This document shows positions 52,382 to 62,353 of a stretch of DNA of 64,000 bases, one piece after another. This DNA is from Paludibacter sp. UBA6032 (lineage in GTDB: Bacteria; Bacteroidota; Bacteroidia; Bacteroidales; Paludibacteraceae): assembly GCA_002427885.1 (NCBI GenBank), contig DIZI01000007.1, positions 3,903 to 67,902 on the forward strand, read 5' to 3'. The notes below the pieces were generated by a model. The model saw only the letters and a program-made list of their open reading frames with translations. It was not told the DNA's origin and did no database searches. A program made the position numbers and the translations under genes. Numbering within the stretch: the first letter of the stretch is position 1; every line of letters starts with the position of its first letter.

Positions 52382-53764
52382 TTATTTATTTTGATCAGTT
52401 ATTATATCCTGAACCAGACTATTGATGTACAATTCCAAAAAGGTATAGCCCTGAGGATTTAAATCTGTTGCTGATTTCCCGGGGTAGTTTTTTTCTAACC
52501 AGCCATCAGGAATTCCATCTATATTTGAATCTGTTGGAGCAGCAGCTGATTTATATTCCGGCCATCCGCCCACATCAGTTTGTGAATCAATCAGTCCGGG
52601 TTTTCCGGAAACAGATCCTTTAAAAGTTGAAGTACCGGATCTAACTTCATTAGTAACCCGCCTATCAACTGTGTCTCTTTTAAGAGATGCACCTGCATAA
52701 GCCAGTACTTTTTCGAAAGCAACTTCTGCTGTTTGTTGAGTAATTGCAACAAAACTGTATGGTTTAATTGCCTTACAATCAGGCTGAACCATATTTTTCT
52801 TATACACTCCTTCCCAGTTGTTTTGTGTAATCAGGGAAAACCCAAATACATAATTATCGGTAATGTAATACTTTCCATATCCCGGAGGACATTTTGTTGG
52901 ATCTGCATCCATATCAATCTGTGTAATACGATCTTTTATCTTAGGATTTGTCCCTGTACCAGCTTTAAAATAGTTGGCAACCAGGTTATATTTCCCGCTC
53001 TCACCACCATATGAACTATGCGTTCCCCAGTTATAAATCACGTTATTTCGGAAATCGACCCGTTCTTCATCCTGTACGTTTGTATATTTAAGTCCGGCAC
53101 GTCGCAGACCATTAAAACGTGGATTCCGACTGCTATTATCGGCAATCAGATTGTGATGAAAACTGGCATTTTTACCGCCCCAGATTCCACCAAAACCATG
53201 TGCTCCTTTAGGGTGTTCCGAATTATTCAAAGCTTCCGAAACAATACACCATTGCATCGTAAAATTTTCATTGGAATAGAAAGAAGCACATTCGTCTACT
53301 GACCAACTGGAAGAACAATGATCAATAATTATATTTTTCTGGTCCTTACCACCATATGCATCAGGTTCGTGATCTTTCACTAAATCTCCAAGGCGGAATC
53401 GCATGAAACGGATAATTACATTGTCCGCGTTGATATTTACATTATAATCTTTAATACAAATACCATCACCCGGAGCTGTTTGTCCGGCAATGGTCAGGTT
53501 GCCATATTTTATGGAAAGTGGTTTAGTTAAACTGATTATTCCTGAGACTTTAAATAAAACAGTCCGTGGTACCTTTTGATAGACTGCCCAGCGTAATGTT
53601 CCTTCAGAATCATCATCAGCAAGAGAAGTTACATAAAGAACTTTGCCACCACGTCCTCCGGTTGTATACATTCCACCTCCTTCTGCTCCTGGAAAAGCAG
53701 GCGTTTCAGCATTAGAAATAAATCCAAAAAAAAGGAGAAAACATAGAAAAATAATTTTGTTCAT
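52382..53764 (-). CDS. Pectate lyase, PL1-like
   Basis: A 460-residue protein with a signal peptide (residues 1-19) and a beta-helix with the Bacteroidota PL1-type start (AFPGAEGGGMYTTGGRGGKV), IIDHCSSSWSVDE and SSRNPRFNGLR. It cuts pectate by beta-elimination; the calcium and catalytic Arg residues are presumably in the helix. It ends with a short PL1-associated tail (PDGWLEKNYPG, LNPQGYTFLELYINSLV) and no T9SS domain, so a periplasmic site is likely. It is a close paralogue of the next upstream gene (53788), from tandem duplication; gap 23 bp. Confidence 0.87.
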   Translation of the reverse strand: MNKIIFLCFLLFFGFISNAETPAFPGAEGGGMYTTGGRGGKVLYVTSLADDDSEGTLRWAVYQKVPRTVLFKVSGIISLTKPLSIKYGNLTIAGQTAPGDGICIKDYNVNINADNVIIRFMRFRLGDLVKDHEPDAYGGKDQKNIIIDHCSSSWSVDECASFYSNENFTMQWCIVSEALNNSEHPKGAHGFGGIWGGKNASFHHNLIADNSSRNPRFNGLRRAGLKYTNVQDEERVDFRNNVIYNWGTHSSYGGESGKYNLVANYFKAGTGTNPKIKDRITQIDMDADPTKCPPGYGKYYITDNYVFGFSLITQNNWEGVYKKNMVQPDCKAIKPYSFVAITQQTAEVAFEKVLAYAGASLKRDTVDRRVTNEVRSGTSTFKGSVSGKPGLIDSQTDVGGWPEYKSAAAPTDSNIDGIPDGWLEKNYPGKSATDLNPQGYTFLELYINSLVQDIITDQNK

Positions 53765-53787
53765 AAGACTAATTTAACGAGAGATGG

Positions 53788-55491
53788 TTATTCTTTAATC
53801 AGCATTTTTGGAATTGAAATTCCATTTTGCAGATTAAGCTTAACAATATACAATCCCGGTTGCAAATTGTCTATTGGAAACGAGAAATGATTTGAATTTG
53901 GAATCAATTCATTCATTTTAATTCCATTGATTGAATATATTTGAATAATATTAATATCACCTTGTGAATCAACATTTAAATTTCCAACTTTGACCGGATT
54001 TGGATACATTGAAATTGAGTTCAAGGGAAGATCCTGAATTCCGGAGGATGTACCACCGGATTCCACATCCGTAATTGATTTTACCAGTTCGTTCAAATAG
54101 ACTTCCACATTCGTAAAGCTTCCAACTAATGAAGTTGTTGAACCATCAGAGGCACTGTTTGGATTAAGTCCGTGAGCCGTTTCCCAACTATCGGGCATAC
54201 CATCACCATCGGAATCGGCAGGAACAGCATTAAGGTCATAATTATATTCCGGCCATCCACCAACATCTTTTTGGGAGTCGATAAATCCACCTGTACTTCC
54301 ATTACTTCCGGCAGTACAAGATACTGTACCATTCAATATATTATTAATAACACGCGTATCAACCGCATCACGTTTCAAACTTGCACCGGCGTGCGATGTT
54401 ACACTTAAAAATGCATCTTCAGCTGTTTGGGTTGTCAAAACAGGAGAATTAAATGGAACAGTTGCTTCTAGATCAGCTATATTTTTAGTTCCAAGACTAA
54501 CAGGTTGAAATCCAAGCCAATTATTTGATGTTACTGCTGAATAATTATGCATCACATTCCCTTTTAAATAAAATGTACCCCAAACTCCTGCCGGTTGTGC
54601 ATTTCCTCCTGCATCGGCATTTGGACTGAAAATCCTGTAACTAACAGATCCTGAACTACCTGTTTTGGAGCGATAATAGTTATTAATCATATTGTATGAA
54701 CCACCTTCTCCAGCATATCCTGAATTTCCACCCCAGTTATAAACTACATTATTTACAAAATTCACCAATTCGGTAGATGGGCTGTTAGTATAACGACTAC
54801 CACAAAACCGTGGATTTCGACTACTATGAAATGCCAAAATATTATGATGAAAAGTAGCAGGTTCACCACCCCAAATGCCACCATAACCATGAGCACCCTT
54901 TGAGTGGACTGAGTTTTGCATACTTTCAGCCATTACACACCATTGCATGGTAAATTTTTTATTATCGTAAAATGAAGAACATTCATCAATATTCCAGCTC
55001 ATGGAACAATGATCGAGTATAACATTTGTCATATCCCGTCCCCATATAGCATCGGCACCATCCCAACCATATGAAGTATCTCCTGCTAATTTAGCAGCTT
55101 CCGCAGCTTCGTCACCCATTCTAAAGCGCAGAAATCGGACTATTACGTTATTTGCCTGCAGAACTACCGGATAGTTTTTAATACAAATCCCATCTCCGGG
55201 AGCACTTTGTCCGGCAATAGTGAGATTCCCATTTTTAATCCTGAGTTCAGAAGTTAATGGAATTAAACCGGCGACCTTAAATAAAACGGTTCTTGTCCCC
55301 GATTGATTTATCGCCCAGCGCAAAGTTCCGGTAGTACCATCATCAGTCAATTTGGTTACATATAGTATAGTTCCGCCCCTTCCGCCGGTTGTGTACATCC
55401 CATCTCCTTCAGCACCGGGGAACGAAGGTGTTTGTGCGTTAGTACAATTTAATATTGCAATTAATGCAAATAGAGAAATGATTTTCTTCAT
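53788..55491 (-). CDS. Pectate lyase, PL1-like, with T9SS sorting domain
   Basis: A 567-residue homologue of the PL1-like protein encoded next to it. A signal peptide (residues 1-19) and the PL1 start (FPGAEGDGMYTTGGRGGTI) precede family words (VILDHCSMSWNIDE, HSSRNPRFCGSRY). The dockerin-like tail segment (DSDGDGMPDSWETAHG, LNPNSA) is followed by a type A sorting domain (about 490-567; ISMYPNPVKVGN, IYSINGIKM, LQPGLYIVKL). It should act on the cell surface while its neighbour works in the periplasm. Gaps of 23 and 47 bp on either side point to one operon. Confidence 0.88.
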   Translation of the reverse strand: MKKIISLFALIAILNCTNAQTPSFPGAEGDGMYTTGGRGGTILYVTKLTDDGTTGTLRWAINQSGTRTVLFKVAGLIPLTSELRIKNGNLTIAGQSAPGDGICIKNYPVVLQANNVIVRFLRFRMGDEAAEAAKLAGDTSYGWDGADAIWGRDMTNVILDHCSMSWNIDECSSFYDNKKFTMQWCVMAESMQNSVHSKGAHGYGGIWGGEPATFHHNILAFHSSRNPRFCGSRYTNSPSTELVNFVNNVVYNWGGNSGYAGEGGSYNMINNYYRSKTGSSGSVSYRIFSPNADAGGNAQPAGVWGTFYLKGNVMHNYSAVTSNNWLGFQPVSLGTKNIADLEATVPFNSPVLTTQTAEDAFLSVTSHAGASLKRDAVDTRVINNILNGTVSCTAGSNGSTGGFIDSQKDVGGWPEYNYDLNAVPADSDGDGMPDSWETAHGLNPNSASDGSTTSLVGSFTNVEVYLNELVKSITDVESGGTSSGIQDLPLNSISMYPNPVKVGNLNVDSQGDINIIQIYSINGIKMNELIPNSNHFSFPIDNLQPGLYIVKLNLQNGISIPKMLIKE

Positions 55492-55538
55492 TTTATTTGT
55501 TGAAAAATTGAGGTTTTAGTCAGTTTGAATATTGAATA

Positions 55539-56711
55539 TTATTTATTCAATAAAACACTAACCATCATGAAAGGAGCTACGGCTTTCGGATCATTATCAC
55601 GTTTTGGTTCGGAAATATAGTATTCAAAACTACCATCGCGGTATTTTTTGTCTCCACCCAACCCGGCGACTGAACAGGCATTAGTTATCGAAATAGTTTG
55701 ATCGGGATTTTCCTTTACAAATTGTTTTACATATTGAGCATAGCCTTTTTCTCCCTTTTTCAAAAATGATTTTGGCAAATAGCCTTTTTGAGCTCCTTTA
55801 ACCCATGTATATATAAACATGGCTGAACCACTTGATTCTATATAGTTTCCTTTATCGCTACCTTTATCGGTAACCTGATACCACAAGCCTGTTTTTTTAT
55901 CACGATATTTATCGAGTGATTGACTCAAATTTAGCAATATCTTAATTATTTCAAGTCGTTTAGGATGATCAGCCGGTAAATAATCCAATACGTCAACAAT
56001 AGCCATCATGTACCAACCTATGCTGCGTGACCAAAAATTGGGAGATGTTCCGGTTTCAGGGTTCGACCAACGTTGTAGGTGACTTTCGTCCCAACCGTGG
56101 TAATACAGACCCGTTTTAGCATCATAAGTGTGTTTTGCAACGGTAAGAATCTGGTTGGCAACATCATCGAACAATTCTTTATCGTTATTTCGTTTGGCAT
56201 ATTCAGCCAAAAAAGGGGATGCCATATAGAGACCATCCAACCACATCTGATGCGGATAGACTTTCTTATGCCAAAAACCACCTTCGCTCGTGCGGGGATG
56301 TGTTTTCATTTGATCACGCAAAAGCTCAATAGCTTTTTGGTATTTCTCGTTCTTTGTAACAGCATATAAAGGGAATAATATTTTACCTGAATTTACGCGG
56401 TCAATATTGTAGTCTTGTAATTTATAACTGATTATACTTCCATTATTTTGAATGATCGTATCAGCATAACTATTTACATAATTAAAATACACCGGATTTC
56501 CCGTTTTTTTCCAAACACTGTAAATAGCCTGCAATTCCAATCCATTGCAATAATCCCATTTTAATTTGGGAGCAAAATCCAGCATCCAACTTTCAGGATT
56601 TCGTTTTATTTCCGAATCAGCAATTCGTATATAGTATTTCACATCAGACGCTGTAACGAATGATTGAGCGAAGAAAATAATGACAAAAATATAAACGAGA
56701 TTTTTTTTCAT
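55539..56711 (-). CDS. GH105 unsaturated galacturonyl hydrolase, periplasmic type
   Basis: A 390-residue enzyme with a signal peptide (residues 1-22) and an alpha6/alpha6 barrel. Family words: YPHQMWLDGLYMASPFLAEY, HGWDESHLQRW, FWSRSIGWYMMAIVDVLDYL and YIESSGSAMFIYTWVKGA. It hydrates the unsaturated end left by the lyases, giving a keto-sugar and shortening the chain. No sorting domain. It lies between GH28 and the PL1 genes (46 and 47 bp gaps) in the same transcript. The homologue at 45353 has the same core plus a T9SS domain. Confidence 0.92.
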   Translation of the reverse strand: MKKNLVYIFVIIFFAQSFVTASDVKYYIRIADSEIKRNPESWMLDFAPKLKWDYCNGLELQAIYSVWKKTGNPVYFNYVNSYADTIIQNNGSIISYKLQDYNIDRVNSGKILFPLYAVTKNEKYQKAIELLRDQMKTHPRTSEGGFWHKKVYPHQMWLDGLYMASPFLAEYAKRNNDKELFDDVANQILTVAKHTYDAKTGLYYHGWDESHLQRWSNPETGTSPNFWSRSIGWYMMAIVDVLDYLPADHPKRLEIIKILLNLSQSLDKYRDKKTGLWYQVTDKGSDKGNYIESSGSAMFIYTWVKGAQKGYLPKSFLKKGEKGYAQYVKQFVKENPDQTISITNACSVAGLGGDKKYRDGSFEYYISEPKRDNDPKAVAPFMMVSVLLNK

Positions 56712-56756
56712 AATTTTAGGTTGAAATAAAATTAATGATAGTTAGGAGTTAAACAA

Positions 56757-58397
56757 TTACAATCCGACAATTTTATTTTTAGGAATACTAACCGGTAACT
56801 GGATATTGGAAGAATTACCCTCTACTTTCACAACTTCTGTTATGGATTCAGGATATTCAAAATCTTTCAAATTAAAGTTCTTCACATCGGTAAGTGTTAT
56901 TGCGGCACCTGTTTGTGGTATGATATGAACATTTTTAAAATTGATTCCATCCGATTCGCTTAATACAGCTCCAAACTGACAAGTAATAAAAGCATTTTTT
57001 ATATTAATGTTAGATATGTTCATTTCGGGTAATCCATTAAAAAACATAGCTCTGCGGGCATTCCTGGAAACGATATTCTTTACATAAATATTACGGAATG
57101 AAGGTGTCTCATCAGTAACAGGTACTGATTTATTTTCTTCAGGGGTATTATCTCCATCCACCAATGCTTCGGAAGCCGATTTGCCACCATAATACAGATC
57201 GAACAAAAATGAATCAGTAGCAATATTGAACATATAAATATCACTGATATATATATTTTCAACCAAACCTCCTCTGCCCCGGTTACTTTTAAAACGAAGA
57301 CCAACATCAGTTCCTAAGAACTGACAGTTCTTAACCGAGATATTACGAACTCCGCCGGACATTTCACTTCCGACTACAAAACCGCCATGTCCCTGAAAAA
57401 CTTTACAGTTATCAACGATTACATTCTCTGTTGGCCGGGCCCGTAACCTGCCTTCGGTATCTTTTCCGGACTTAATACAAATGGCATCATCGCCCACATC
57501 GAAAGTACTGTTGACAATTAAAACATTTTTACAGGATTCTACATCTAAACCATCGCCATTCTGCGCATAAGCCGGATTTCGGGAAAAAATATTATCAATA
57601 ATCAGGTTTTCACACATCAGGGGATGAATATTCCAACTGGGTGAATTTTCAAACAACACGCCTTGTAATAATACATTTTTACACTCGATAAGACTTATCA
57701 TTACCGGACGTAAGAAATCTTTTATTTGTAACCACTGTGAATCGGTCATATTTCCACGGGGCACATTCATATCGCTCATCGATTCCCCTAATAAAGAACT
57801 CTTGGTTGGGAACCAATAAGTTGGATCTTTCAGTACGCCACCGGATTTAACAACATTTTTCCAATAACTATCTGTCACTTTGGCTTTCTTTAAAGGACGC
57901 CAGGCTTCACCCGAACCGTTTATCGAACCTTCACCTGTAATGGCAATGTTTTCCAGATTTCTGCCGGAAATGGGTGACTGACATCTACGGGTTTCCAATC
58001 CTTCGAAACTGGTATGAACCAATGGATACAAATTAAAATCGGCAGAAAACAGAATAAGAGCACCTTTTGCAAGGTACAAATTAATATTCGATTTCAATTC
58101 TATAGGGCCTGTAAACCAGATACCTGCAGGAACAATAAGTTTTCCTCCGCCTTTTTGGGAAAGTGCATCAATCGATTTTCGAAAGGCATCGGTGTTTAGC
58201 GTATAACCATCGCCGACACCACCAAAAGCGAGAATTGAAATCGTATTGTCCTTAAAAACAGGGACATCAATTTTCTGCATCGGGAAAGGAAGATCCTTGT
58301 AGAGTTTATCATAAACATTTTCAGCGGCAATCGTTTTTGTAAAACAACCTAAAACCAAAATAGCTATCAGATTTCGAATATTTTTAAAAGAGTTCAT
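56757..58397 (-). CDS. GH28 polygalacturonase
   Basis: A 546-residue beta-helix enzyme that hydrolyses galacturonan. A signal peptide (residues 1-24) is followed by all four family motifs: NGDGLDV (Asp282), VGDDAICIKSG (Asp303/304), QGHGGFVVGSE (His337) and LRFKSNRGRGG (Arg368, Lys370). The long N-terminal part and the FTGPIELKSNINLYL segment suit exo-acting or oligosaccharide-active bacterial GH28. No T9SS domain. It opens the enzyme part of the locus, 277 bp after the surface-binding protein gene; a hairpin (58632) lies in that gap. Confidence 0.93.
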   Translation of the reverse strand: MNSFKNIRNLIAILVLGCFTKTIAAENVYDKLYKDLPFPMQKIDVPVFKDNTISILAFGGVGDGYTLNTDAFRKSIDALSQKGGGKLIVPAGIWFTGPIELKSNINLYLAKGALILFSADFNLYPLVHTSFEGLETRRCQSPISGRNLENIAITGEGSINGSGEAWRPLKKAKVTDSYWKNVVKSGGVLKDPTYWFPTKSSLLGESMSDMNVPRGNMTDSQWLQIKDFLRPVMISLIECKNVLLQGVLFENSPSWNIHPLMCENLIIDNIFSRNPAYAQNGDGLDVESCKNVLIVNSTFDVGDDAICIKSGKDTEGRLRARPTENVIVDNCKVFQGHGGFVVGSEMSGGVRNISVKNCQFLGTDVGLRFKSNRGRGGLVENIYISDIYMFNIATDSFLFDLYYGGKSASEALVDGDNTPEENKSVPVTDETPSFRNIYVKNIVSRNARRAMFFNGLPEMNISNINIKNAFITCQFGAVLSESDGINFKNVHIIPQTGAAITLTDVKNFNLKDFEYPESITEVVKVEGNSSNIQLPVSIPKNKIVGL

Positions 58398-58631
58398 TTT
58401 GTGTTTTTTTGATGAAAATTGAAAAATTGAATGACTGTAAATAACTGAGAATAGAATCTAAAATAATGTATTTTAGTACTTTATTAAGGCTTGAGGATCG
58501 ACTCTCACCTGATACTCTCATTAAAATGCGGATTTGGAGTAGGGCGTGAAGATAGCATCTTCTAAAATTATGCGATTTAATTTTCAACGCATTACTTTAA
58601 GAAGAGTCAATAAAGAATTATCAATAAAATC

Positions 58632-58668
58632 AATGAGATATTTGCGTTACAAGCGCAAATATCTCATT
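58632..58668 (-). promoter_or_regulatory. Strong hairpin between the SusCD-binding genes and the enzyme genes
   Basis: A perfect 15-bp stem AATGAGATATTTGCG / CGCAAATATCTCATT with a seven-base loop begins six bases after the stop of the binding-protein gene. On the minus strand it is followed by GATTTTATTG, not a clean T run, so it may stabilise mRNA or be a partial terminator. Confidence 0.7.
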
Positions 58669-58674
58669 AAATTA

Positions 58675-60333
58675 CTATTTCCACCAACGCGGATCACCAA
58701 CTTTATTAACAAGCTTAGGATCTGTAACTTTAAAATTATATTTAGCCGGATCAGTATACATAGGAATTGTATTAACACCTAAATCTACAAAGTCATCTAT
58801 TGGGTAATTAGGAACCAAAGTAGTAGCATTAACTGCCCATCCTAAATCAGATGCTCTAAAGCAGTTGGTCACACTAATACTTGTAGCAGCACTACGAATT
58901 CCATTAACAAGTGCAGGTGCAGTACCATTACCAATTCCAAATACACTATTACTTATCATTACACCTCCCGGAATTGTATTTGTATTATAATCCAGGAAAT
59001 ACTGACCTGCAATAGGTGAATAACATGTAGTTATATGATCAACTGTTATTGAATTTATTCCTTTTGTCTGACCACATACAAACAATTTATCGGCATGCGA
59101 AACGGTAGAATTTGTAAATACAATATCCTTAATTTCAGATGCTGCATTTCCATTATTTATTAATCCATATCCTCCAATTGAATCGAAAGTACAATTATTT
59201 ACCGATATATAATTTATTTTTGCACTAGTCTGCATACGTATGAAACCACGTTTGTATTTAATATCACAATTCTCAATTTTCAAAGAGTCCAGATTTCCAC
59301 CTGACTGATTGAAATTAAACAAATAAGTTCCACCATAATTTGCATCTGTTTTTAATTTACCTGGAATATTCCCCTGATCAAAAAATACATTTTTAAATCG
59401 AATCGATCCAACTGGAGTTGCTAAAGTAGGAACAGCGAAATTACCATTTATGGCCATAATTGCTTTTCCCTTAAAACTTAATCCGGTAACAATATTAACA
59501 TTAACAGAAAGCATTACTGTAGCGATAGTGTAGGTAGCACCTCCGGATAGAATCATATTATATCCGCCTGGATGTGCCAGTGCAAGACTATCCATAAATG
59601 TTTGAGTAATCAATGTTTTACTTTGATCATCCGTATATTCACGAAGATCAACAACATCTCCTGTAAAAACCTGTGCGGCAGCTGTTTTTACAACTTTTTT
59701 ACCCATATAAGCATCGCCATCATAAATCTTCAGATAATAGGTTGTTGCCGGATTGAGTCCTGTTACAATTTTAACTCCGTCAATATTATCCTGAGCTGAG
59801 AGATTAATGCTTGCTACTGCTGCTGAATCCTTATTTATACAAACATCAATTCTGGAATAAATTGTAGATGTTACGTTCCAGCTTAATCTGACAGAATTAT
59901 CAATAATATCAGAACTTAATGGGGTAATTAACTTTGTAGGATAATCAAGGGTTGTTATATCCGGCAAAACATAATACTCAGATTTAATTGTATCTCCGTT
60001 TGCCATAATACTATCACCATATGATCGTATACGAATCTGATATTTTTGATCCATTTTTAGACCGGTAAATGTGAATTGAGTACTGTCAGTACGTTGTAAC
60101 CTTACTACATTTTGGAACGAATCGACTGAAAGAGTAATTTCATACGATTTTGCACCGGTATATCGATCCCATTCAAGTTTAATCCAGGTAGTATTATACG
60201 TAGCCGTTTTTACAATAGGTCTGAATAAACGATCGGGGTTACCCAATACATTCTCATCTTTACAGCTCATAAATATTCCGGCAGAAAGAATAACTAACAG
60301 GAATATTGTTTTGAAATTTAATCTATTTTTCAT
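58675..60333 (-). CDS. Surface pectin-binding lipoprotein (Fn3 plus DUF4957/DUF5123-like)
   Basis: A 552-residue lipoprotein (lipobox FMSCKD, Cys at about 24). Two Fn3 domains (about 35-125 and 130-225) are followed by a beta-helix-like region (about 240-500) of the DUF4957/DUF5123 type (GGYGLINNGN, ITVDHITTCYSP), and an end with YNFKVTDPKLVNKVGDPRWW. In Bacteroidota pectin loci such proteins take the SusE/F position and bind the glycan at the surface. It starts 18 bp after susD, so it is cotranscribed with the SusCD pair. No catalytic motif is visible. Confidence 0.87.
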   Translation of the reverse strand: MKNRLNFKTIFLLVILSAGIFMSCKDENVLGNPDRLFRPIVKTATYNTTWIKLEWDRYTGAKSYEITLSVDSFQNVVRLQRTDSTQFTFTGLKMDQKYQIRIRSYGDSIMANGDTIKSEYYVLPDITTLDYPTKLITPLSSDIIDNSVRLSWNVTSTIYSRIDVCINKDSAAVASINLSAQDNIDGVKIVTGLNPATTYYLKIYDGDAYMGKKVVKTAAAQVFTGDVVDLREYTDDQSKTLITQTFMDSLALAHPGGYNMILSGGATYTIATVMLSVNVNIVTGLSFKGKAIMAINGNFAVPTLATPVGSIRFKNVFFDQGNIPGKLKTDANYGGTYLFNFNQSGGNLDSLKIENCDIKYKRGFIRMQTSAKINYISVNNCTFDSIGGYGLINNGNAASEIKDIVFTNSTVSHADKLFVCGQTKGINSITVDHITTCYSPIAGQYFLDYNTNTIPGGVMISNSVFGIGNGTAPALVNGIRSAATSISVTNCFRASDLGWAVNATTLVPNYPIDDFVDLGVNTIPMYTDPAKYNFKVTDPKLVNKVGDPRWWK

Positions 60334-60351
60334 CTTAATATCGTTTTAAAA

Positions 60352-62319
60352 TTAATTAGAACCTGTTACCAGACCATATCCATCATTATTTAAATAAAGA
60401 CTTGTCGCAACTGTCTGACTAGGAATTGGCAACAAATAGGGAACCGCCGATAAACCGGTTGGATCGGTATAGCCTCTCCAACAATTAGCCGTATAATCTG
60501 CAGTTGCATAACTTACAGTTCCATCAGTTGCAGTAATTTTTTTGTACATTGAATTACACCAATTGGCAACTGCATAAGCATTTTCGTTACCGGTAGTACC
60601 TAAAAGACTAACATCAACTATCTGATCAGGAATAGTCGCAGGATTATATAATGTATTAAGGAATACAATATTCCCACCATCCTTTTGATAGTAAAGTTTG
60701 GCAGCGTAATTTGCATATTTAGCTACTTCCGGATTAGTCAAATCTTGTCCGTTTGCAGCTTTTCCAATGTTATCCATCATTGTTTTTGTTTGAACAATTT
60801 TCTGACCATAAATATTCCAACGTCCTAAATCGAATTTACGTAAACATTCTCCACCAAATTCCCAGGCACGTTCATTAACAATAGCATCAAAAAATGCGGC
60901 AGAAGAACTGCTGACACTATCAGTATATGCCTGAACTTTTACACTATTATCGGCAGCACTAAATGCACGGCTTCTTACTCTTTTCAACATATCCTTTGCC
61001 AACAGAGTTGGTCCGTTTAACTGATTTTCAGCTTCAGCCAACATTAACAAAACATCTGAATAACGCATGAGTGGCCAGTTAATACCAGTTCCTTTTGAAG
61101 AAGTTGCCCCCGGATTATTAGTCAGGAGAAGACGATTCCATTTTGCAATTGCCAAACTGGTTGTGCCAAGCATTACCTGATTTACGTCAGAATTATAACT
61201 GACTCTTGAAACTGTTGCATCACGACGAATATCTTTTGGGTCGAACGAATAATAGTAAGTTGGAGTCAAACCTGTTTGAATAGTGGTTGTACCTTTAGAA
61301 CTTGCAGTTACCGGTACACCTATACACCAACCAACATCACCTCCACCATTAGTACTTCCAAAAGCCACTTCATATAATACATCATCATTTACAGTTTTAA
61401 TCCACTTACATTCATTCGAGAATATTGAAGCAAAATCAGGATTCAGCGGACGATCTCTTAAGCTAATCAGTTTTTGGGCGTAGTCTTTTGCCAACTGGTA
61501 GTATTCATTCGATGTACGGGCAGTTTTTTCAACACCATCAATGGTATATTTAACAGCTAAACTATCATTATTGGCTACATCAAGATAATTATCGGCACGT
61601 TGCATAGAACCATCTTTTGTAGTACCATATCCTGCACGGAATAATGCAAGTCGGGTTATCATACCAATGGCAAATTCACGATTCATGCGTTCAATGCCAT
61701 CACTGAACTGATCGGCAAAATACATATCGGGTTCACAATTGACCAAATCCTGTATCATTCCTGAATAGATAATATTTTTATCTGTTTTAGGGATATCCAA
61801 CGCCATACCGGCTTTTGCAGCTTCACGGAAGTAAGGCACATCACCAAAATAATTAATCAGCATAAAATACCGGTATGCACGCAAGCAATACGATTCTCCA
61901 AGCAACATTTTCATGTCTGCAGTATTAGCAACCGGACTTTTTTGAATACCTTCAATACATTGATTGGCTCGTTCTATAGCCAGATAATCATCCTGCCATG
62001 CTTTAAAAACATCACCAAAATTAGCTAAAAGACCCCCCTGAAGTGACCATACATCACGTCTTGAACCATCAGGTTGCACTCCCGGAGCTGTTGCTTCTAC
62101 ATCAGTATTTTGAAGCCAAACATTGGATGCACGTGAAGTATATGAATCTTGCGCAAATAAGGCATAAACACCTAATACCATCTTTTTGGCATCACCTGAA
62201 TTCGAAAACACGTAATTCGAGTCAAAAGTCGAAGGTGATTCAGGCTGGAAAAAATCAGTACACGATGAAAGAATCATCGCGATTGATGAGAATATTAAAA
62301 TATATTTTTTCATTTTCAT
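60352..62319 (-). CDS. SusD/RagB-family outer-membrane lipoprotein
   Basis: A 655-residue glycan-binding lipoprotein that acts as the lid of the SusC channel. Lipobox ILSSCTDFF (Cys at about 20). The TPR-like helical fold shows SusD words (VYALFAQDSYTSR, LGESYCLRAYRYFMLINYFGDVPYF, NWPLMRYSDVLLMLAEAENQLNG, VNERAWEFGGECLRKFDLGRWN). It is paired with SusC 34 bp upstream. The C-terminal region near residue 600 fits the family. Two neighbouring Met codons are possible starts (62319 and 62313). Confidence 0.95.
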   Translation of the reverse strand: MKMKKYILIFSSIAMILSSCTDFFQPESPSTFDSNYVFSNSGDAKKMVLGVYALFAQDSYTSRASNVWLQNTDVEATAPGVQPDGSRRDVWSLQGGLLANFGDVFKAWQDDYLAIERANQCIEGIQKSPVANTADMKMLLGESYCLRAYRYFMLINYFGDVPYFREAAKAGMALDIPKTDKNIIYSGMIQDLVNCEPDMYFADQFSDGIERMNREFAIGMITRLALFRAGYGTTKDGSMQRADNYLDVANNDSLAVKYTIDGVEKTARTSNEYYQLAKDYAQKLISLRDRPLNPDFASIFSNECKWIKTVNDDVLYEVAFGSTNGGGDVGWCIGVPVTASSKGTTTIQTGLTPTYYYSFDPKDIRRDATVSRVSYNSDVNQVMLGTTSLAIAKWNRLLLTNNPGATSSKGTGINWPLMRYSDVLLMLAEAENQLNGPTLLAKDMLKRVRSRAFSAADNSVKVQAYTDSVSSSSAAFFDAIVNERAWEFGGECLRKFDLGRWNIYGQKIVQTKTMMDNIGKAANGQDLTNPEVAKYANYAAKLYYQKDGGNIVFLNTLYNPATIPDQIVDVSLLGTTGNENAYAVANWCNSMYKKITATDGTVSYATADYTANCWRGYTDPTGLSAVPYLLPIPSQTVATSLYLNNDGYGLVTGSN

Positions 62320-62353
62320 GAGTTTTAATGTTATTTCATTGAATTATAAGAGA

